64,000 bases of DNA. It comes from Amblyomma americanum (taxonomy: Eukaryota; Arthropoda; Arachnida; Ixodida; Ixodidae). Positions 1 to 11,501 of the stretch are shown here, piece by piece. Position numbers and translations under genes: made by a program. The stretch's first letter is position 1; every line of letters starts with the position of its first letter. The stretch lies in NCBI RefSeq assembly GCF_052857255.1, contig NC_135498.1, positions 115,821,134 through 115,885,133 on the forward strand. The letters are read 5' to 3'. The notes beneath the pieces are model-generated. The model was given only the letters and a program-made list of their open reading frames with translations, did no database searches and was not told the DNA's origin.

Positions 1-600
1 AAGGAGTCGTTAGGAAATTCACTGCGTAGAAATAGCCGTACCAATTCCATGTGATCGTTCTATAAGTATAACAAATACTGTGCAAAGAAGCTTGCTGCAT
101 AGTATAGTTTCTTGCAAGTTACTGGTTGCAGACCACTCGGCAGTCACTGGACTGTGATTGTGTATCTACTGCATGAGAGTGCGTGGATTGCAGAGCAGTT
201 AAGCAATGAAGAGATGGTTGTTCATTTCGTGTACCACACATATAAACATCATCAATGAAACAGGATGCTGTGTGTTATAACTCTTTGGCATGTTCCTTTT
301 TGGGAGCATTTAAACTGTTTCCGCATAAATGAGCTAGCTTGTACTGCAGCAATACAACCACGGAACTGCTGTAACTTGCCACATTTTCGAGTTGTGTGAA
401 AATCATTGCATGTGAGGGGTCACCAGCATTCTGTTTCTTGAAGGTCCCGTTGCTTTGTTGGCAATGCTTGAACAACCATGACCAGCTTTCCGCATTCATA
501 TGCACAGGGTATGCCCATTACGTTCATGCCTTTATACCTATTAATGGCTTACAATGCAAACAGACAAAAAAAGAGCACAAGTACAGATAGTGTTTGTAGT
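1..600. other. Unassigned AT-rich sequence
   Basis: No gene, RNA or recognisable repeat is seen here. Open frames on both strands are under 85 codons, lack family motifs and overlap each other. It adjoins the 3' end of the LINE fragment that follows. Confidence 0.5.
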
Positions 601-1850
601 TGGTTGGTTGGTTGGCCTCAAACAATGCTGGCACATACCCACTGCGCGGGAGTGGCCAAGACAAACGCGGTTATTTGCTGGATACAGGAACGTTTTGACA
701 AGAAAAGTAGTAGTAATAGTGTGTAGGCTGATATATTGGAAGACGCAAGGACAATGGTCCTGTTAATTGGGAAATCGAAGACGGGACAATGGCTTAATGT
801 GCTTAATAGTATGCAATGCCTCTAATGTTTCAATTTCGTACTGACTGAGAGCATTAGAAATTATCTTGGGAGTCGCTGCATTTCTTGAAGGAAATTTTGC
901 ACAGCAGAGCGCACACACCTGTCGCTTCGTCGAAGCAAAGAAGCGCCAATGGAGAGAACCGCATAGAACACAGGCAAACCCAGTTGTTGAAACGGAATTT
1001 GCAAAAGACGCTTCATCAAATGAGAAAAGCGGCGGTAGAACAGTAGGAAGTGATCTATTGTCTCAGGTTCAGCACAAAGAGGGCACAATGGGGAAACCAC
1101 CAGGCCTGATCTGTGAAGGTGCAAATATAGAAGGGGAACCCGGTAACGCAAGCGAGTGAAAGAGACCTCTAGTCTGCGCGAGCGCCAGTCTTGGGTACTC
1201 AAGGGATGCAGAAGATGCTGATATTCGGGAGATGATGTAAGAGCCAGATGAACGATGTGCGCAAACTATTCGACGAACCACATATACAGGAGGAACACAA
1301 GGACTGTTGCGCCAGTCCTTGTGTTTCTCCCGTATACGTGGTTCGTCGAATAGTTTGCGCACATCGTTCATCTGTATCACCATGCAGGAACTAGGCCCAA
1401 CAGAAGTGTTATTGATGTAAGAGCCGAGGCAGCAAATTCCTGAAATATTGTGTAGCTGCGAAACCTCACCGCAGTTGTATATGTACAGGTTGGCGGGGCA
1501 GCAATAATTGGGCAGCAGAGACAGGCCCTTGCTAAGGAATCTGCAACCTCATTTATTTGAAAGCCGACGTGCCCCGGTACCCAAAGCAACTTTACCGAAT
1601 TTAGATGGCTTGGGATCAGGAACTTAAAGACGCGTAATGCCTAGACTCAGTGGGTGAGGTTAATGAAGAGCAAATGGACAGAGTCCGTCATAACCACGAC
1701 CTCGGAAGCGGTAGTTTCTAATTTTCGTAAGGCTAAGATTACTGCTAATAATTCAGCCAGATAAACCATGACAGCATACCGGCTCACCCCTTTCTCCATG
1801 CTTACACAGACATTTATTACAACTAGCCTGAAAGCCAGCCGTAGTATGGA
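601..1850 (-). mobile_element. LINE 3' half (RNase H plus CCHC tail), I/R1-like, degraded
   Basis: On the minus strand the translation shows an RNase H domain at about 1810-1530: an AELLAV glutamate segment, a VVMTDS aspartate segment and a WVPGHVGFQINEVADSLARA block. This is followed at about 1200-861 by the C-terminal zinc-knuckle-like tail of LINE ORF2, with the pattern CPLCAEPETIDHFLL. In this family RNase H sits after reverse transcriptase and removes RNA during target-primed integration. The RT and endonuclease are missing, so this is a 5'-truncated copy. The segment 860-601 looks like its 3' UTR, ending in an (AACC)n-type tail when read on the minus strand. The reading frame is broken only by the insertion at 1246-1412; without it the frame is open from about 1589 to 861. 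The clade (I, R1 or LOA) is not certain. Confidence 0.8.
1246..1412. mobile_element. Foldback (palindromic) insertion with 13-bp target duplication
   Basis: Two 62-nt arms (1245-1306 and 1313-1374) are near-perfect reverse complements around a 6-nt loop. The LINE sequence tgatgtaagagcc occurs on both sides (1233-1245 and 1413-1425), so the insert is 167 bp with a 13-bp target duplication. The right end carries a block resembling the 5' start of the Penelope-like elements in this window (atgca, then aactaggccc). I infer a PLE-derived snapback insertion. It disrupts the LINE frame. Confidence 0.7.
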
Positions 1851-2161
1851 ATGAGTTTAGGAAAAATTACGTTTTAATTGTTTTATCTGCACAGCTTAGA
1901 AATATGTGGAAATTACTTTGGCTGTGAGTGCTTTGGTCTTTCTCTTTCATAATCCTTTTGGGAACTGAAGTGTTGAGCTATTTTAACTTCTTCATTACAT
2001 ACTGTGCCATCATTGTCGCAATAACAAAAATTGGGCACATAGTAAAGATCTGCAAGCATTGATGATTTGTCTTTATACTCTGACATCATTATGGATGGAA
2101 TCAGTACAAAGGAGAAGAAAAAGTATAGTGCAGCACATATATGACTGCAAGTGAAAGACGG

Positions 2162-2250
2162 GTGTTGTTGATGTTTTTAGCCTATCAAAAGATGGCACAT
2201 ACCCACACTTGGCGATCGGCCAAGAATCCGGTGGCTATTCACCTGTACTC
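2162..2250 (-). repeat. Dispersed LINE 3'-end-like repeat, copy 1
   Basis: A segment containing gatggcacatacccacactt and gatcggccaagaatc recurs almost unchanged at 21293-21365 and resembles the 3' region of the LINE at 601-690. I read these as short 3'-end copies of related LINEs. No coding sequence accompanies this copy. Confidence 0.5.
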
Positions 2251-3290
2251 AATTAATAAAAGAGAAAAGCACGCGGGAACGCAACACTGGAGGATGTGCT
2301 GAATTTCAGGACTACAAACCGTGCAACAAGTGACAAAAATATTCCTGAATCAGATTTTACATTGCGTAATGAACCATGACTGTACCAAAGGTGAGATATA
2401 AATGAAGCATTTAATTCCTTTCGTTAAAGAAAAGAATTATGTGTTTTGCTGAATAATTGATAAAAGTGATTTTTGATGGCAGCCAGCATGGGCCACTTCA
2501 AGTTACAGCTCAAGATTACAATCACATTTGATATATATATGGCATGTATGCTATGAAAACTAGATAATTTTTTGTTTTTATGGAAATGCACAGGCAGTTT
2601 CAAAGCTTGCTTCGCACTTTATTTTCTGACGTATACACAAAGACATGCCTATGAATTATCCGTGTTTTACACCAGAACCAACACTACTTATTGGTAAATC
2701 ATGTTAATTTCCTGGGTGTCATTAATAGCAAACATATACTAATGCTGCTAATCCTATAGAAGAATCAAAAAGCGGTTTTATGAAGACGTTAAATAGTACG
2801 TGATACTGTTGTGTGCATCAGGTAATGAACAGTGCGTTTCAGTTTCTCTTCTCTTATTTTCAGTTTCGGTTCTCTTAGTTTCACTTTCGCTTCTTCGTAG
2901 TTTCAGTGTCAGTCACATACTTGTTGCTTGACACACGTATACGTGACGCAGGAAAAATAGGAGGGGTGGCCGGCGGAATCATGGCGGCAGCATGACATCG
3001 CTCGCTCCGGTGTGTCGTTAGATCTTGTATCCACAATATAACAACGTGCCGACGAGTTAAACCTTAATTTACTATGAGTTTCACGGGACCTTACGCCCCC
3101 TAGTACATTCCTGGAAACCCCGGGTCAGCCACCAATAACATGGAACCAGTAGAAGGCACTGTTTTCTACCTACTTTGAGGCGCCTGGAGCCTGAGTTTGT
3201 TGCATCCCGGCGCAAAGCTATGCTTCTGCATTCGCGCGGCGTCGAAGGTCAGCGTCGTTCCGCAATGCCTCCTGCCACAAGCGCAATTTC
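2251..3290. other. Unassigned sequence upstream of gag relic
   Basis: No gene is recognised. About 2940-3120 is more GC-rich and lies directly upstream of a gag relic, so it may be a decayed LTR or leader. I found no paired LTR to confirm this. Confidence 0.3.
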
Positions 3291-3640
3291 AAAATGATGG
3301 AACAGGGACCTCATATAAGTGAAATTACGAAAGGCGAAGATGCGTTTCAAACCGCGCTCAGCACATGCGACCATCTGTCCTCAGCCACGACGGAACGCCA
3401 CCGCGGTTCAATATATGTTTACAGAACCCTGGTGAGCCTGTCAAAGCTTTACATTGCTCATTTACGCGAACTCGTGAAGAACTGCGACTTCAACAATTCC
3501 GTGAACACTGCTGTTCGTGATCAGCTCGTTTCTGGCGCGTTGCGTCGGACAAGCTCCTAGAATTAAATTGTTCCTCGAAGATGCAGGGCGAATCGGGAAA
3601 AGTCGACTAATCGCTTGTACGAAGAGGCACTTTTTTTTAA
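3291..3640 (+). pseudogene. Ty3/Gypsy gag fragment
   Basis: The translation from 3294 contains a block of the form YIAHLRELVKNCDF followed by AVRDQLVSGALR, which matches the retrotransposon gag (UBN2/gag-pol precursor) pattern 'ELR.LA..C.F......RD.LV.G'. The frame stops at 3558-3560, and the expected continuation (IKLFLEDAG) is found in the next frame, so there is a frameshift. No zinc knuckle, protease or RT follows, so this is an isolated relic. It could belong to the same broad family as the integrase relic at 20.7 kb, but nothing links them directly. Confidence 0.6.
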
Positions 3641-4447
3641 AAATTCAGTTGTCACTTTGGCGATGTAAAGCGCGCGAGGCGAAAGCCTTTCTGCGCCCAC
3701 TGTGGCTGCTTCGTTTAATTTTTATGAAATTATTTTTAAATTTTCATTTTTGAAATTGCATTCTCACGTACGTTAACTTTTCCTTTTTATTTTTCTTTAA
3801 ATTTGTTATGTTATTTATCTTTATTTTTAATGTTTTGGTTTCATTTCTTTAGTTATAAATATATTTAACAATTTCATTTGTTAATGTCTAATTACGAGCT
3901 AATGATTAATTATTAACCACCCATTACTTCATAATTTATAAGAGTATATGGGGTATAGCAATCATACCATCATACCAGCAATCATACCGGATCTGTAATA
4001 TGATCTGCAGTATGAAATAAATAAAAATAAAGAAATATGGTTGTACAGCATGTTTGCGAAGCATGCTGATGTTCTCGTTTTCACTACTCTCTTCTGCATA
4101 ATATATCAAATTATTACCTTTCCTTCACCAGGAGGTCCCCCTGACAGGCTTATTTGGGGCTTTCTTCCGTATTGTAACCAGTGTGACATTCAATACTGAA
4201 GATGCCATATGTAACAAGAAATATAAGTAATCATGAACAAAAGAAACCTCAAATATATTCGCTGGGATTTTCTCGTTGCTGAGTAAAGATTTAGTTCTCT
4301 GTTAGCACTTTGTGTGTCCCACCTTCATGCGCTGTTTTCTGCCATGAAAGCAAATATAGCATTACTGGCTCTTCAGAAGTTGAAAGTAAAATGTTTTGTT
4401 TGCTTGTGGTGTGGAAGGATTTCTCAGGAATTGAAATTGGAGGGGGT
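3641..4447. other. AT-rich unassigned sequence
   Basis: Strongly AT-rich, with T and TTTA runs around 3720-3960. No gene or recognised repeat. Confidence 0.4.
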
Positions 4448-5171
4448 GTCTAAATCAGAGCTGTGCACGGGCTCGGGCCGGCCCGAAAGCCCGTACCCGG
4501 CCCGGCCCGCGGGCCGGGCTCGGGACATTTGGAGATTCTCACTCGGGCTTGGGCCGCGGCCCGGGCCAGGCTTTCTATGTCTCGGACTGGCCGGTCGGGT
4601 TCCTCGATCTCGACTGCGTACCTTATGCGAAAGTATGCTTGTCGTCTCGCATGTAGGTACAACAGGAAGTGCAATGTACTTATTCATCAAAAATGGAATC
4701 TACAGGGACGGGAGAAAAGTACAAACGCTAACAAAATGCAGACGAAAGCTAGCGGAGGCTCGGAATGCGTTTTCGGTTCTACCAAGTACCGACGCTGTGG
4801 AAAAGCCGCCGCTTGCAGGCGCCTCCCAGCAAAAAGGCTGAGAAGGGAAGCGTTTGGGAAGCGAAGTCTGTGTACGGCGCACACGAGGTCGCCTTTGCCA
4901 CACATAAACATCGGCCAAGCGGCGGCGTATAGGGGGCTTTTCCAATGGGCAGTGGTGTTGCTTGAAGACTGGTCGTTGACCGAAGTCGACAGGAAGCACA
5001 AGTCGTCACTGCCCATGCTAGAAAGGTACTGTTTTCTTTCAGCAGCAGCTTAGAAACGGGTGAACTTTTTCAACTCGCTGCTGTCGGCACCCAAAAAAGG
5101 GGACAGTCCGGTGTTTTGTTGAATTCTCAGGACGAGGCTTCACAAAGCTCCGAAGACGCGCAACCGGAGCT

Positions 5172-5378
5172 TCTGAACTAGTGGAGTTTTGGAAAAGCAA
5201 GGAAGCCACGTACCCAAAACTTGCCCTTCTTGCTAAGAGGCTATTAGACATTCCGGCCATCAGTTCAAGCAGTGAACGAAACTTCAGCGCTGCCGGATTC
5301 ATAACGCAGGAGCGCCGCACTTTCCTTAACCCTTCACCAATGAACAAATTGTTGTTTTTGCACAATAATTTAGAATAA
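5172..5378 (+). pseudogene. hAT transposase C-terminal dimerisation domain fragment
   Basis: About 68 codons carry the hATC signature: an EFW start, a YPKLALLAKRLLDIPA segment, SSERNFSAAG, a basic RR-T-L block and a KLLFLHNN end, then a stop at 5376-5378. In hAT transposases this C-terminal domain drives dimerisation and completes the catalytic fold. Upstream the frame is open only a short way with no catalytic motifs, so this is the surviving 3' end of a deleted transposase gene inside the hAT element. Confidence 0.8.
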
Positions 5379-5481
5379 CAATTCTGTGCGCGCGCTGCAT
5401 CTGTATATATTCACGATTTTGTCATATGGAATGCAAGAGCTCAACATTATAAGGTCATTTGAAAAAACTGATTTTCCTGAT

Positions 5482-5635
5482 CAGGAGAGCAAGCTGCCGG
5501 GCTAGTTGGTGATGCATGTTGTAAACTAGGAAGCGCAAAATACCGAACGAGGGACAGAGTAAGCGCTCGTGAACCTGTTTTTGTGTCCCTTACTCTGTCC
5601 CTCGTCCGGTATTTTGGGCTTCCTAGTTTGCAACA
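5482..5635. mobile_element. Foldback insertion with 13-bp target duplication inside hAT
   Basis: The sequence tgattttcctgat flanks a 154-bp insert on both sides (5469-5481 and 5636-5648). Within it, about 5514-5562 and 5588-5637 are inverted copies of one another, separated by a short spacer. The left end reads gccgggctagttggt, which matches the ccaactagccc block at the 5' start of other PLE-type units in this window. Best explanation: a snapback copy of a Penelope-like terminus. Confidence 0.65.
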
Positions 5636-5854
5636 TGATTTTCCTGATATTGTTTCTTTTTGTGTCGGCGTCGCTTTATTGCAAGTCGGGCTGGGCCCGG
5701 GCCGGGCCTTAACCCGGCCTTATGCCGAGCCGGGCAGGGCCGGGCAAACTCAGGCTTCTTTAGCGTCGGGCCGGGCCGGGCCGCCTGTGGTAGTGTAGGG
5801 ACCGGGCCGGGCGCGGGCTCAGAATTGCGGCCCGTGCACAGCTCTAGTCTAAAT

Positions 5855-7960
5855 TTCTAGGGGGAGAGGGGTGTAGAGAAGAAACGGTAGTCATTTTTGG
5901 CAGTCATCAGCGTAACCAAATCGTTATGATCAAGGGGGTGTCTTCAGAAAAACAAGGGTGTGTGTACACCTCCCCCTTCCCTCCCCCATGGGGCTGTGTA
6001 AGGAAACCACTAGTGGTGTGCAGTTTGTGTAAGCTCTAAGAATGGTCACTGTTACTTTTTTATTCTTGCTGTCGGCAGTGGCTTGCGCACGCTACTCCAT
6101 AAAAAGCACCTCTTCAAATCTTCTGGGTAGAAAAAAACAGTAAAGGACAAAATTTGCACCTACTCGTTCATGCATCTGATTGGGGGGACCCGCTGCCCCC
6201 TTACTGTGCACGCCTATGGTCAGCAGCCTGAATAATTACTTTCAATACATAACGTCTTCTTAAAATGCTACTGTCTCGAATTGAGTCCAGTCTTCTGAGA
6301 AGTTTGTCAAGCAAATGGCATGCAAAACCTCGAAGCAATCAAAACAGTCCATTTGAATAATTTTTTTTTCATCGTTTAGTCCCTTTTTGTATGTTGTTAG
6401 ATATTGTAGAATCTTACTAATCACTATAGAGCAAGTTTGCATGGGTGAAAGCCTAATTTTACTTCGGAACATGGTATCTTAACTTAAAAAATTATCCTCC
6501 CAACTTTTGAAACGCCATAAAGCCGAACCCTAAACTGGACACCATACTCTTGAATGCTTACGGCACAAAAAATTTCCAAGTCTTTACTTAAAACTTTCCT
6601 AGCGACGTTGACCTATGAGGAGATTTCTTCATATTGTGCAGTAGGCACAATACATATGATTATGCATAAAGTAATCATCACCTCCATTTCAACAATGACT
6701 TCAAATGAATACAACTGACTATGTGCATTCAAAGCTCTCATATTTGCTCAGTCATTATCAAGAGGTGTAATTCCTCTTGACCGACACACGCAGACCTGAT
6801 TCTAATCTTCAAGTCTGGGGATGATTCTCAGTACTCAATCATCACCCAATCTCATTATTAAGTCTTTTAAGTTCTAGAATATAGCCTACATATGAAAATA
6901 ATTAAACTATCTTGCTGGACGTAGTTTCTAAGCACTGGTTTTCATAAGGGCTAGCTAGCTAATAGTATGAAATGCAACTCACTAGATTTAAGTATTGAGG
7001 CATTGAATAAATATTATTATTCATACTTACATTTGGGTTTCCAAGTTGATACCGTGTTTTTAGGTCTCCTATGAGATTTGATTGTGTACCTCACCCTAGC
7101 CTGATTCTGAACTTAATCGCCGCTAAACAATCATCATGACATTTTTGCAATGATGCTAAGTTTGCTATCGTTTCAGTGAAGTTCATTTCAGTTAACTGTT
7201 TTATTTCTTCCAAAGGAAAATTAACATATACGGTTTTCCAGGGATGTGTTAGTTAATTACGCCCCTTACGTCCTTTTAAAATATTAACCACTAACCTAGC
7301 TGTGAAGCCAGGAATTAAATTATTCACTAGTGATTCTGTGATTTACCACAATGGATGAGACTTCTCACATGGACTGTCAATATTTAAAGGCATACCTCGA
7401 TACAACAATTTCTTTCTTCTTAATGTCCCTGAATCTGAATAAAGCATAGGACATCAAAAATGGTAAAGTGCTTTCGTTGCATAGCTCTTAAAGAGTAGTT
7501 CACAACGGAGTGTTTAATGCCAACAAACTTATCAAGCCGTGACATATAATGAAATCAGCACAGATACTGCAACAACCTTCTTGCATGCAATGCAACGTAG
7601 CTAGACTTAAAGCAAGTTGTATAGTAAATAGATATCATCTTGACTACTGAAAACGTGCAACAGGCAAAGCAGACATTATCAAGCATAAGCAGTGCCGGTG
7701 GCTACTGAAACAGCATATGCTCCAGTGAGCAGCATTGTAAGGAAGAAAAGATTGATTCATGCTTCTGTTTCACTATAATATTGGCCTTTTGTGTTCTACG
7801 GAAACCTTGCCTTTATGTTTAAAGGAGTATAGACATCCAATTCTTGGCTTGTGTTCTTTATTTCAAATAGTTCATTGGACGTTAGTATACATCGATCACC
7901 CCTTGATATTCCCCTTTTGCCCCTACGTAATTTATAAATTAATTTCTTCTCCACACATTT
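5855..7960. other. AT-rich unassigned sequence
   Basis: About 2.1 kb with no open frame over 70 codons, no family motif, and no inverted or direct repeat that I could pair. Likely intergenic or intronic. Confidence 0.4.
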
Positions 7961-7974
7961 TTGGTTCTGGTTTC

Positions 7975-8056
7975 AAGAACCGAAAGATGGCCACGACATG
8001 TAAGGTGCCACCGCTTCACCGGAGCAGTCACTCCACTAACTGAGCTAACCGGAACG
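7975..8056 (-). repeat. tRNA-like (SINE head) sequence
   Basis: On the minus strand the stretch ggttagctcagttagtggag resembles a tRNA D-arm and polymerase III A box, followed by a degenerate remainder without a clean B box. It does not fold as a complete tRNA by eye. I take it as a decayed tRNA-derived SINE head. Confidence 0.4.
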
Positions 8057-8112
8057 GCAAGCTTATTGTAGGGTGACAGCTTTCCCTTTTAGACGTATGG
8101 CTGTGCTCGGGT

Positions 8113-8190
8113 GGATGTCAATGAGTAATTACTACCTTATTACAAATCTACTACAGCTTGGCGGATTCCCCTAAATCATTTGACCGACAT
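8113..8190 (+). repeat. Dispersed repeat shared with 30706-30785, copy 1
   Basis: The two sites share gggtggatg-caatgagtaatt, then acaaatctact-cagcttgg, then ggattcccctaaa with catttgacc. The family is not identified. Confidence 0.55.
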
Positions 8191-9296
8191 GTAAGGTGCG
8201 TTTAGGTCACGTCAGACATGAAAAAAAGCCTGCAATGACTGCGGATATGTAGTTTCAGTCCACTACAATGCTTAAGCCAGCCTGTTTTACAAGCTGTATA
8301 CACAAGAAACTATGTATGAGAAGTTGTGCTGTTTTTTTTTCATGCCTAACATGACGTAAACACACCTTACACGTCACATCCATAATTTCATTTAAGCCGT
8401 AACCAAAACACCATCAAGAATAAATTCGTTATGAATTATTTATTGATGTTAGGGAAATAGCATGTGGTGCTTCATACATATGAATATTTAAACACCATTT
8501 CAAAGAAGTAAACCTGCAAGCAAAAACTTATCTATACCTCTTTACGCTCAACTCCATATGTACATCAGCAGACGAGCAACAAGGCGTTTTTCTCTGTGCA
8601 ACAATTGTACAGTTCATGATAATGCAAATAGTAAATTTTTGAAGAGCAGTGCATAAATATTTATGCATTACTGATGCAGTACAGATTTCATAAAGAAAAG
8701 GCTGAAACTACCTCATAGGTCATAAGTTTGCCATGCTGCTCTTCTAAATGGCTGTTGCTGTGAATGCAGGCTCACCCATTTTACCATCCACTCAATGAAA
8801 TGCTATCTGCTTCTTTCTGCACATTCTACGAACAGCCATTTACCACCAACACTGCAGCCACATAGTGATATGCAGTAAGCATGTATCCATATTTCATCAT
8901 CATTGTGCAACCTTCTCAGCACTGCTATTTAATGATTGCCACTGGTCAGTATTTTGGTTTCTCTCAACATTTACTAGCACAAACTGTCACCTGAACCAGT
9001 ACACCAGATCTGCTTAGTCGGCCCTCAGTTAACATCATATCAGCATGAAAATAAAATTTTGACAAAGGGACTACTATACATGTCTTATTTTGTGCACTCT
9101 ATAGTCTTACCATAATTCAGAGCCCATCAGTTAATTGCTCCATTTGAGTGTATGTATTTCCATTGATTTGGATGCTGAGGAGCATGGTTTAACAATCTAC
9201 AATGCACTGACTGTCTTTATTGGGATAAGATACATTCATTCACGATAGCTTGTGGTGATGCTAACACATATCTTGAACAAGTGCTTGGTTTTGGAC
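8191..9296. other. AT-rich unassigned sequence
   Basis: No gene or repeat recognised. It ends at the SINE tail that borders the TTAA element. Confidence 0.4.
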
Positions 9297-9314
9297 TCAT
9301 TTTGAGGGGTTTAA

Positions 9315-11497
9315 AGGGACACTGAGGAGAAATTGAAGTTGGCTTGTATCGCTAGAATACCAGCTCCTGATCACAAAAACGCCGCTAATACTGAAAACAA
9401 AGCTCTTGTAAGGTAGAAAATAGCAAGAACCAAAGTACAGGTACCGCCACCACAGGCCAATCTCGCAAGTACAAGCGTGGTGCCGCCATAGGGCAAGAGG
9501 CGCCACCTTGGAGGAATTTTCCATCCTACTTGGGTTCGCGAATCTCTGAGGCTGACAAAGGTAGGTTGCGCAGATAAATATTGAAGTAAGTTTTGTTTTA
9601 AAACCAATAGTGCAGTTTTATCACACAAGGAAGGCAGGCAAAAGACAACCTGAATGTTGGAATCAAAGAAAACGGATGCTTGACGGTGCCGCAGGCGGTC
9701 AGAGAGTTTCGATTTGTTATGGCGCTTCGCGTCTATGAGCTTTGCGTGCCCCGTGGTTTTGTTTTGGACGCGATTCGATTTACAAGCGCCGAGCAGCAGA
9801 GGAACTCCAAGTGCCGCTTCAAGTGATAGTTAACCTTTGAAGGAGCCTGTTAAGGCTTGTCAGATGATCGCCACGGTCAATGAAAAGCTATGTTGGCACG
9901 ATGGCCGGTGATCGTACAAAGCAGCACTTGTGTATTCGCACGCTTGCCCGGCGAAACATTCCCGGCTGTGCCAGTCAACTTCAAACTACTTAACGGAAAT
10001 CGTTTATTAGGGACGGGAGACAAGGTACAAGGCAGTTCAGAAAAAATGCTGATGGCCTAGCTCTGTTAGGCTAGGATATACATTGCGAAAGCGTGGAGAT
10101 TTCTGCATCAGAAGAGTGCATTCACTAGATGCGCCTTTATTGACGACTGTAACTTAAGCCGTCGTCGCGGAGCGGTAGCGCTTCCGCCTCAAACTCCGAA
10201 GGCCCTGGTTCGATTCCGAACCTCGGCACCGGACTTATTTCCTTTTATTCAGTGAGTGGGCGGGGGGTTTCAGTGGGTCCCATGGATGCCGCCGCCGAAT
10301 ACGTTGGTTAGCGGTTAAGCGCAGGCTCTGTTAAGGCGCGCGCGCTGCACGGCGAAGTTGCGTCGGTCAAAGCGAGACCCTTTATACTCCAACTGCGCTT
10401 GACCGCCGACGCGTTCGGCGGCTTCGGCGCACTCTGACCGCACTGGCGGGGAGATTGGAGCATGCATCTATTTCGCGCCGAGTGCGCCACCCGCCGCAGG
10501 CCCTGCCAGACTGATTTGGCTTCGCGGCGAGGTGTGCGTTATATTCAATAGCGGCGGCAGTTGGGCGGAGCTGTTCTTTTCGAGCTCGGCTATTTTAATC
10601 CATTCACAGTACATATCTGAAGGTACATGCAAGTTGGCGAGAGAACCAGATCCATTGGACCCGTTGGATCTAGCGAAAGCCGTTGAAGCGTCGTGCGCCG
10701 GCTTTTGTTTCAAGCCGCCGACTTTAAACGCGACCGCCCTCGAGCACCCATTTGTTTTTTGTGGCAATAAATAAATAACTTGGCCCTTGCAACCGTGGGA
10801 GACCTCGACGCCGCCTGCTGCGCCGTGCAACCGTGCCGTTCAAGGAATCACAATCCGTTGGCCCCAAAGCCCCGGCCAGCCTCCGATGGGCGCAAGGCGC
10901 CGACCTTGTCCTGGCCCCTTGCGGCTCCCCGCACTGGGGTTATGATATTTAGTTTGCAACGGCTGCTCTCTGAGGAAGGCGGAAACCACCCGCCGGCGCC
11001 TAACCTAACCGTGCTCCCTCAAAAGCATCGCACGCTCTGTGGGGCTGAGGTCGCTGAAATGCAGGCCAGAGTTTTTGCGAAAACGACGTCGTCGGGTTCG
11101 GGAACGGAATCCATCGTAACGCTGGCAAGACGCCGGTGCAAACGTAAACGAAGCGGCGGTGGCGACCCCCGATAGATGCCTTCAACGTGCGGCGGCGGTA
11201 GCTTTCATTTCGGCAGCTGCTAGACCGCACCGCTAGCCGCCAGAAATCACGGAGTCTCCGTTTACGTCACGTTTCACGTCACTCCGTTCTGTGTCGTCAT
11301 AAGAGTTCTCCGTGTCGTCATGAGAGTTCTTGAGTTTGAATCGGAGCTACGGGAAAAAATTTTTCAACTTAGAATCCAAATTTCTTTGAAATAAATGCAT
11401 CTTTCGCTCCCGGACAAGCGTCAACAAAGCTATGAAATGCTGAACCATCAGATATTGCTAACAAAAAAATTTTGATAGGGTTCTCTTCAGTGTCCCT
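9315..11497. mobile_element. 2.2-kb TTAA-flanked DNA transposon (non-autonomous)
   Basis: TTAA is present on both sides (9311-9314 and 11498-11501). The ends are inverted repeats: agggacactgaggagaa on the left and the reverse complement, agggacactgaagagaa, on the right. TTAA targets are typical of piggyBac and Kolobok superfamilies; the ends do not start with the CCY expected of piggyBac, so I favour Kolobok-like but cannot decide. No transposase is recognisable; the GC-rich interior (10.3-11.25 kb) has overlapping frames up to 131 codons without motifs. The target was the TTAA in the tail of a minus-strand SINE: the SINE tail (ttgaggggtttaa) lies just left and the SINE body just right. Confidence 0.75.
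10150..10232 (+). repeat. tRNA-like sequence inside the TTAA element
   Basis: Contains ggagcggtagcgcttccgcc (A-box-like) and ggttcgattcc (B-box-like) at roughly tRNA spacing, ending ctcggcacc. The acceptor ends do not pair convincingly. Probably a tRNA-derived SINE head carried within the transposon, not a working tRNA. Confidence 0.4.
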
Positions 11498-11501
11498 TTA
11501 A

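Larger units (their letters stand above)
4456..5846 (+). mobile_element. hAT-type DNA transposon, truncated inside
   Basis: The element is bounded by an exact 8-bp target duplication (gtctaaat at 4448-4455 and 5847-5854), the length expected for hAT. Its ends are inverted: cagagctgtgcacgggc on the left and the reverse complement of gcccgtgcacagctcta on the right. Both subterminal regions (about 4473-4600 and 5685-5840) are dense in gggccggg/cccggcc motifs. A hAT C-terminal dimerisation domain is encoded near the right end. The transposase N-terminal and catalytic parts are not recognisable in 1.39 kb, so this copy is internally deleted and non-autonomous. A second insertion (5482-5635) lies downstream of the coding part. 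Confidence 0.85.

Noticed and set aside
4314..5053. Frames of 175-196 codons over the left end of the hAT element
   Set aside because: They run through GC-rich subterminal repeats, lack any domain, and overlap frames on the other strand.
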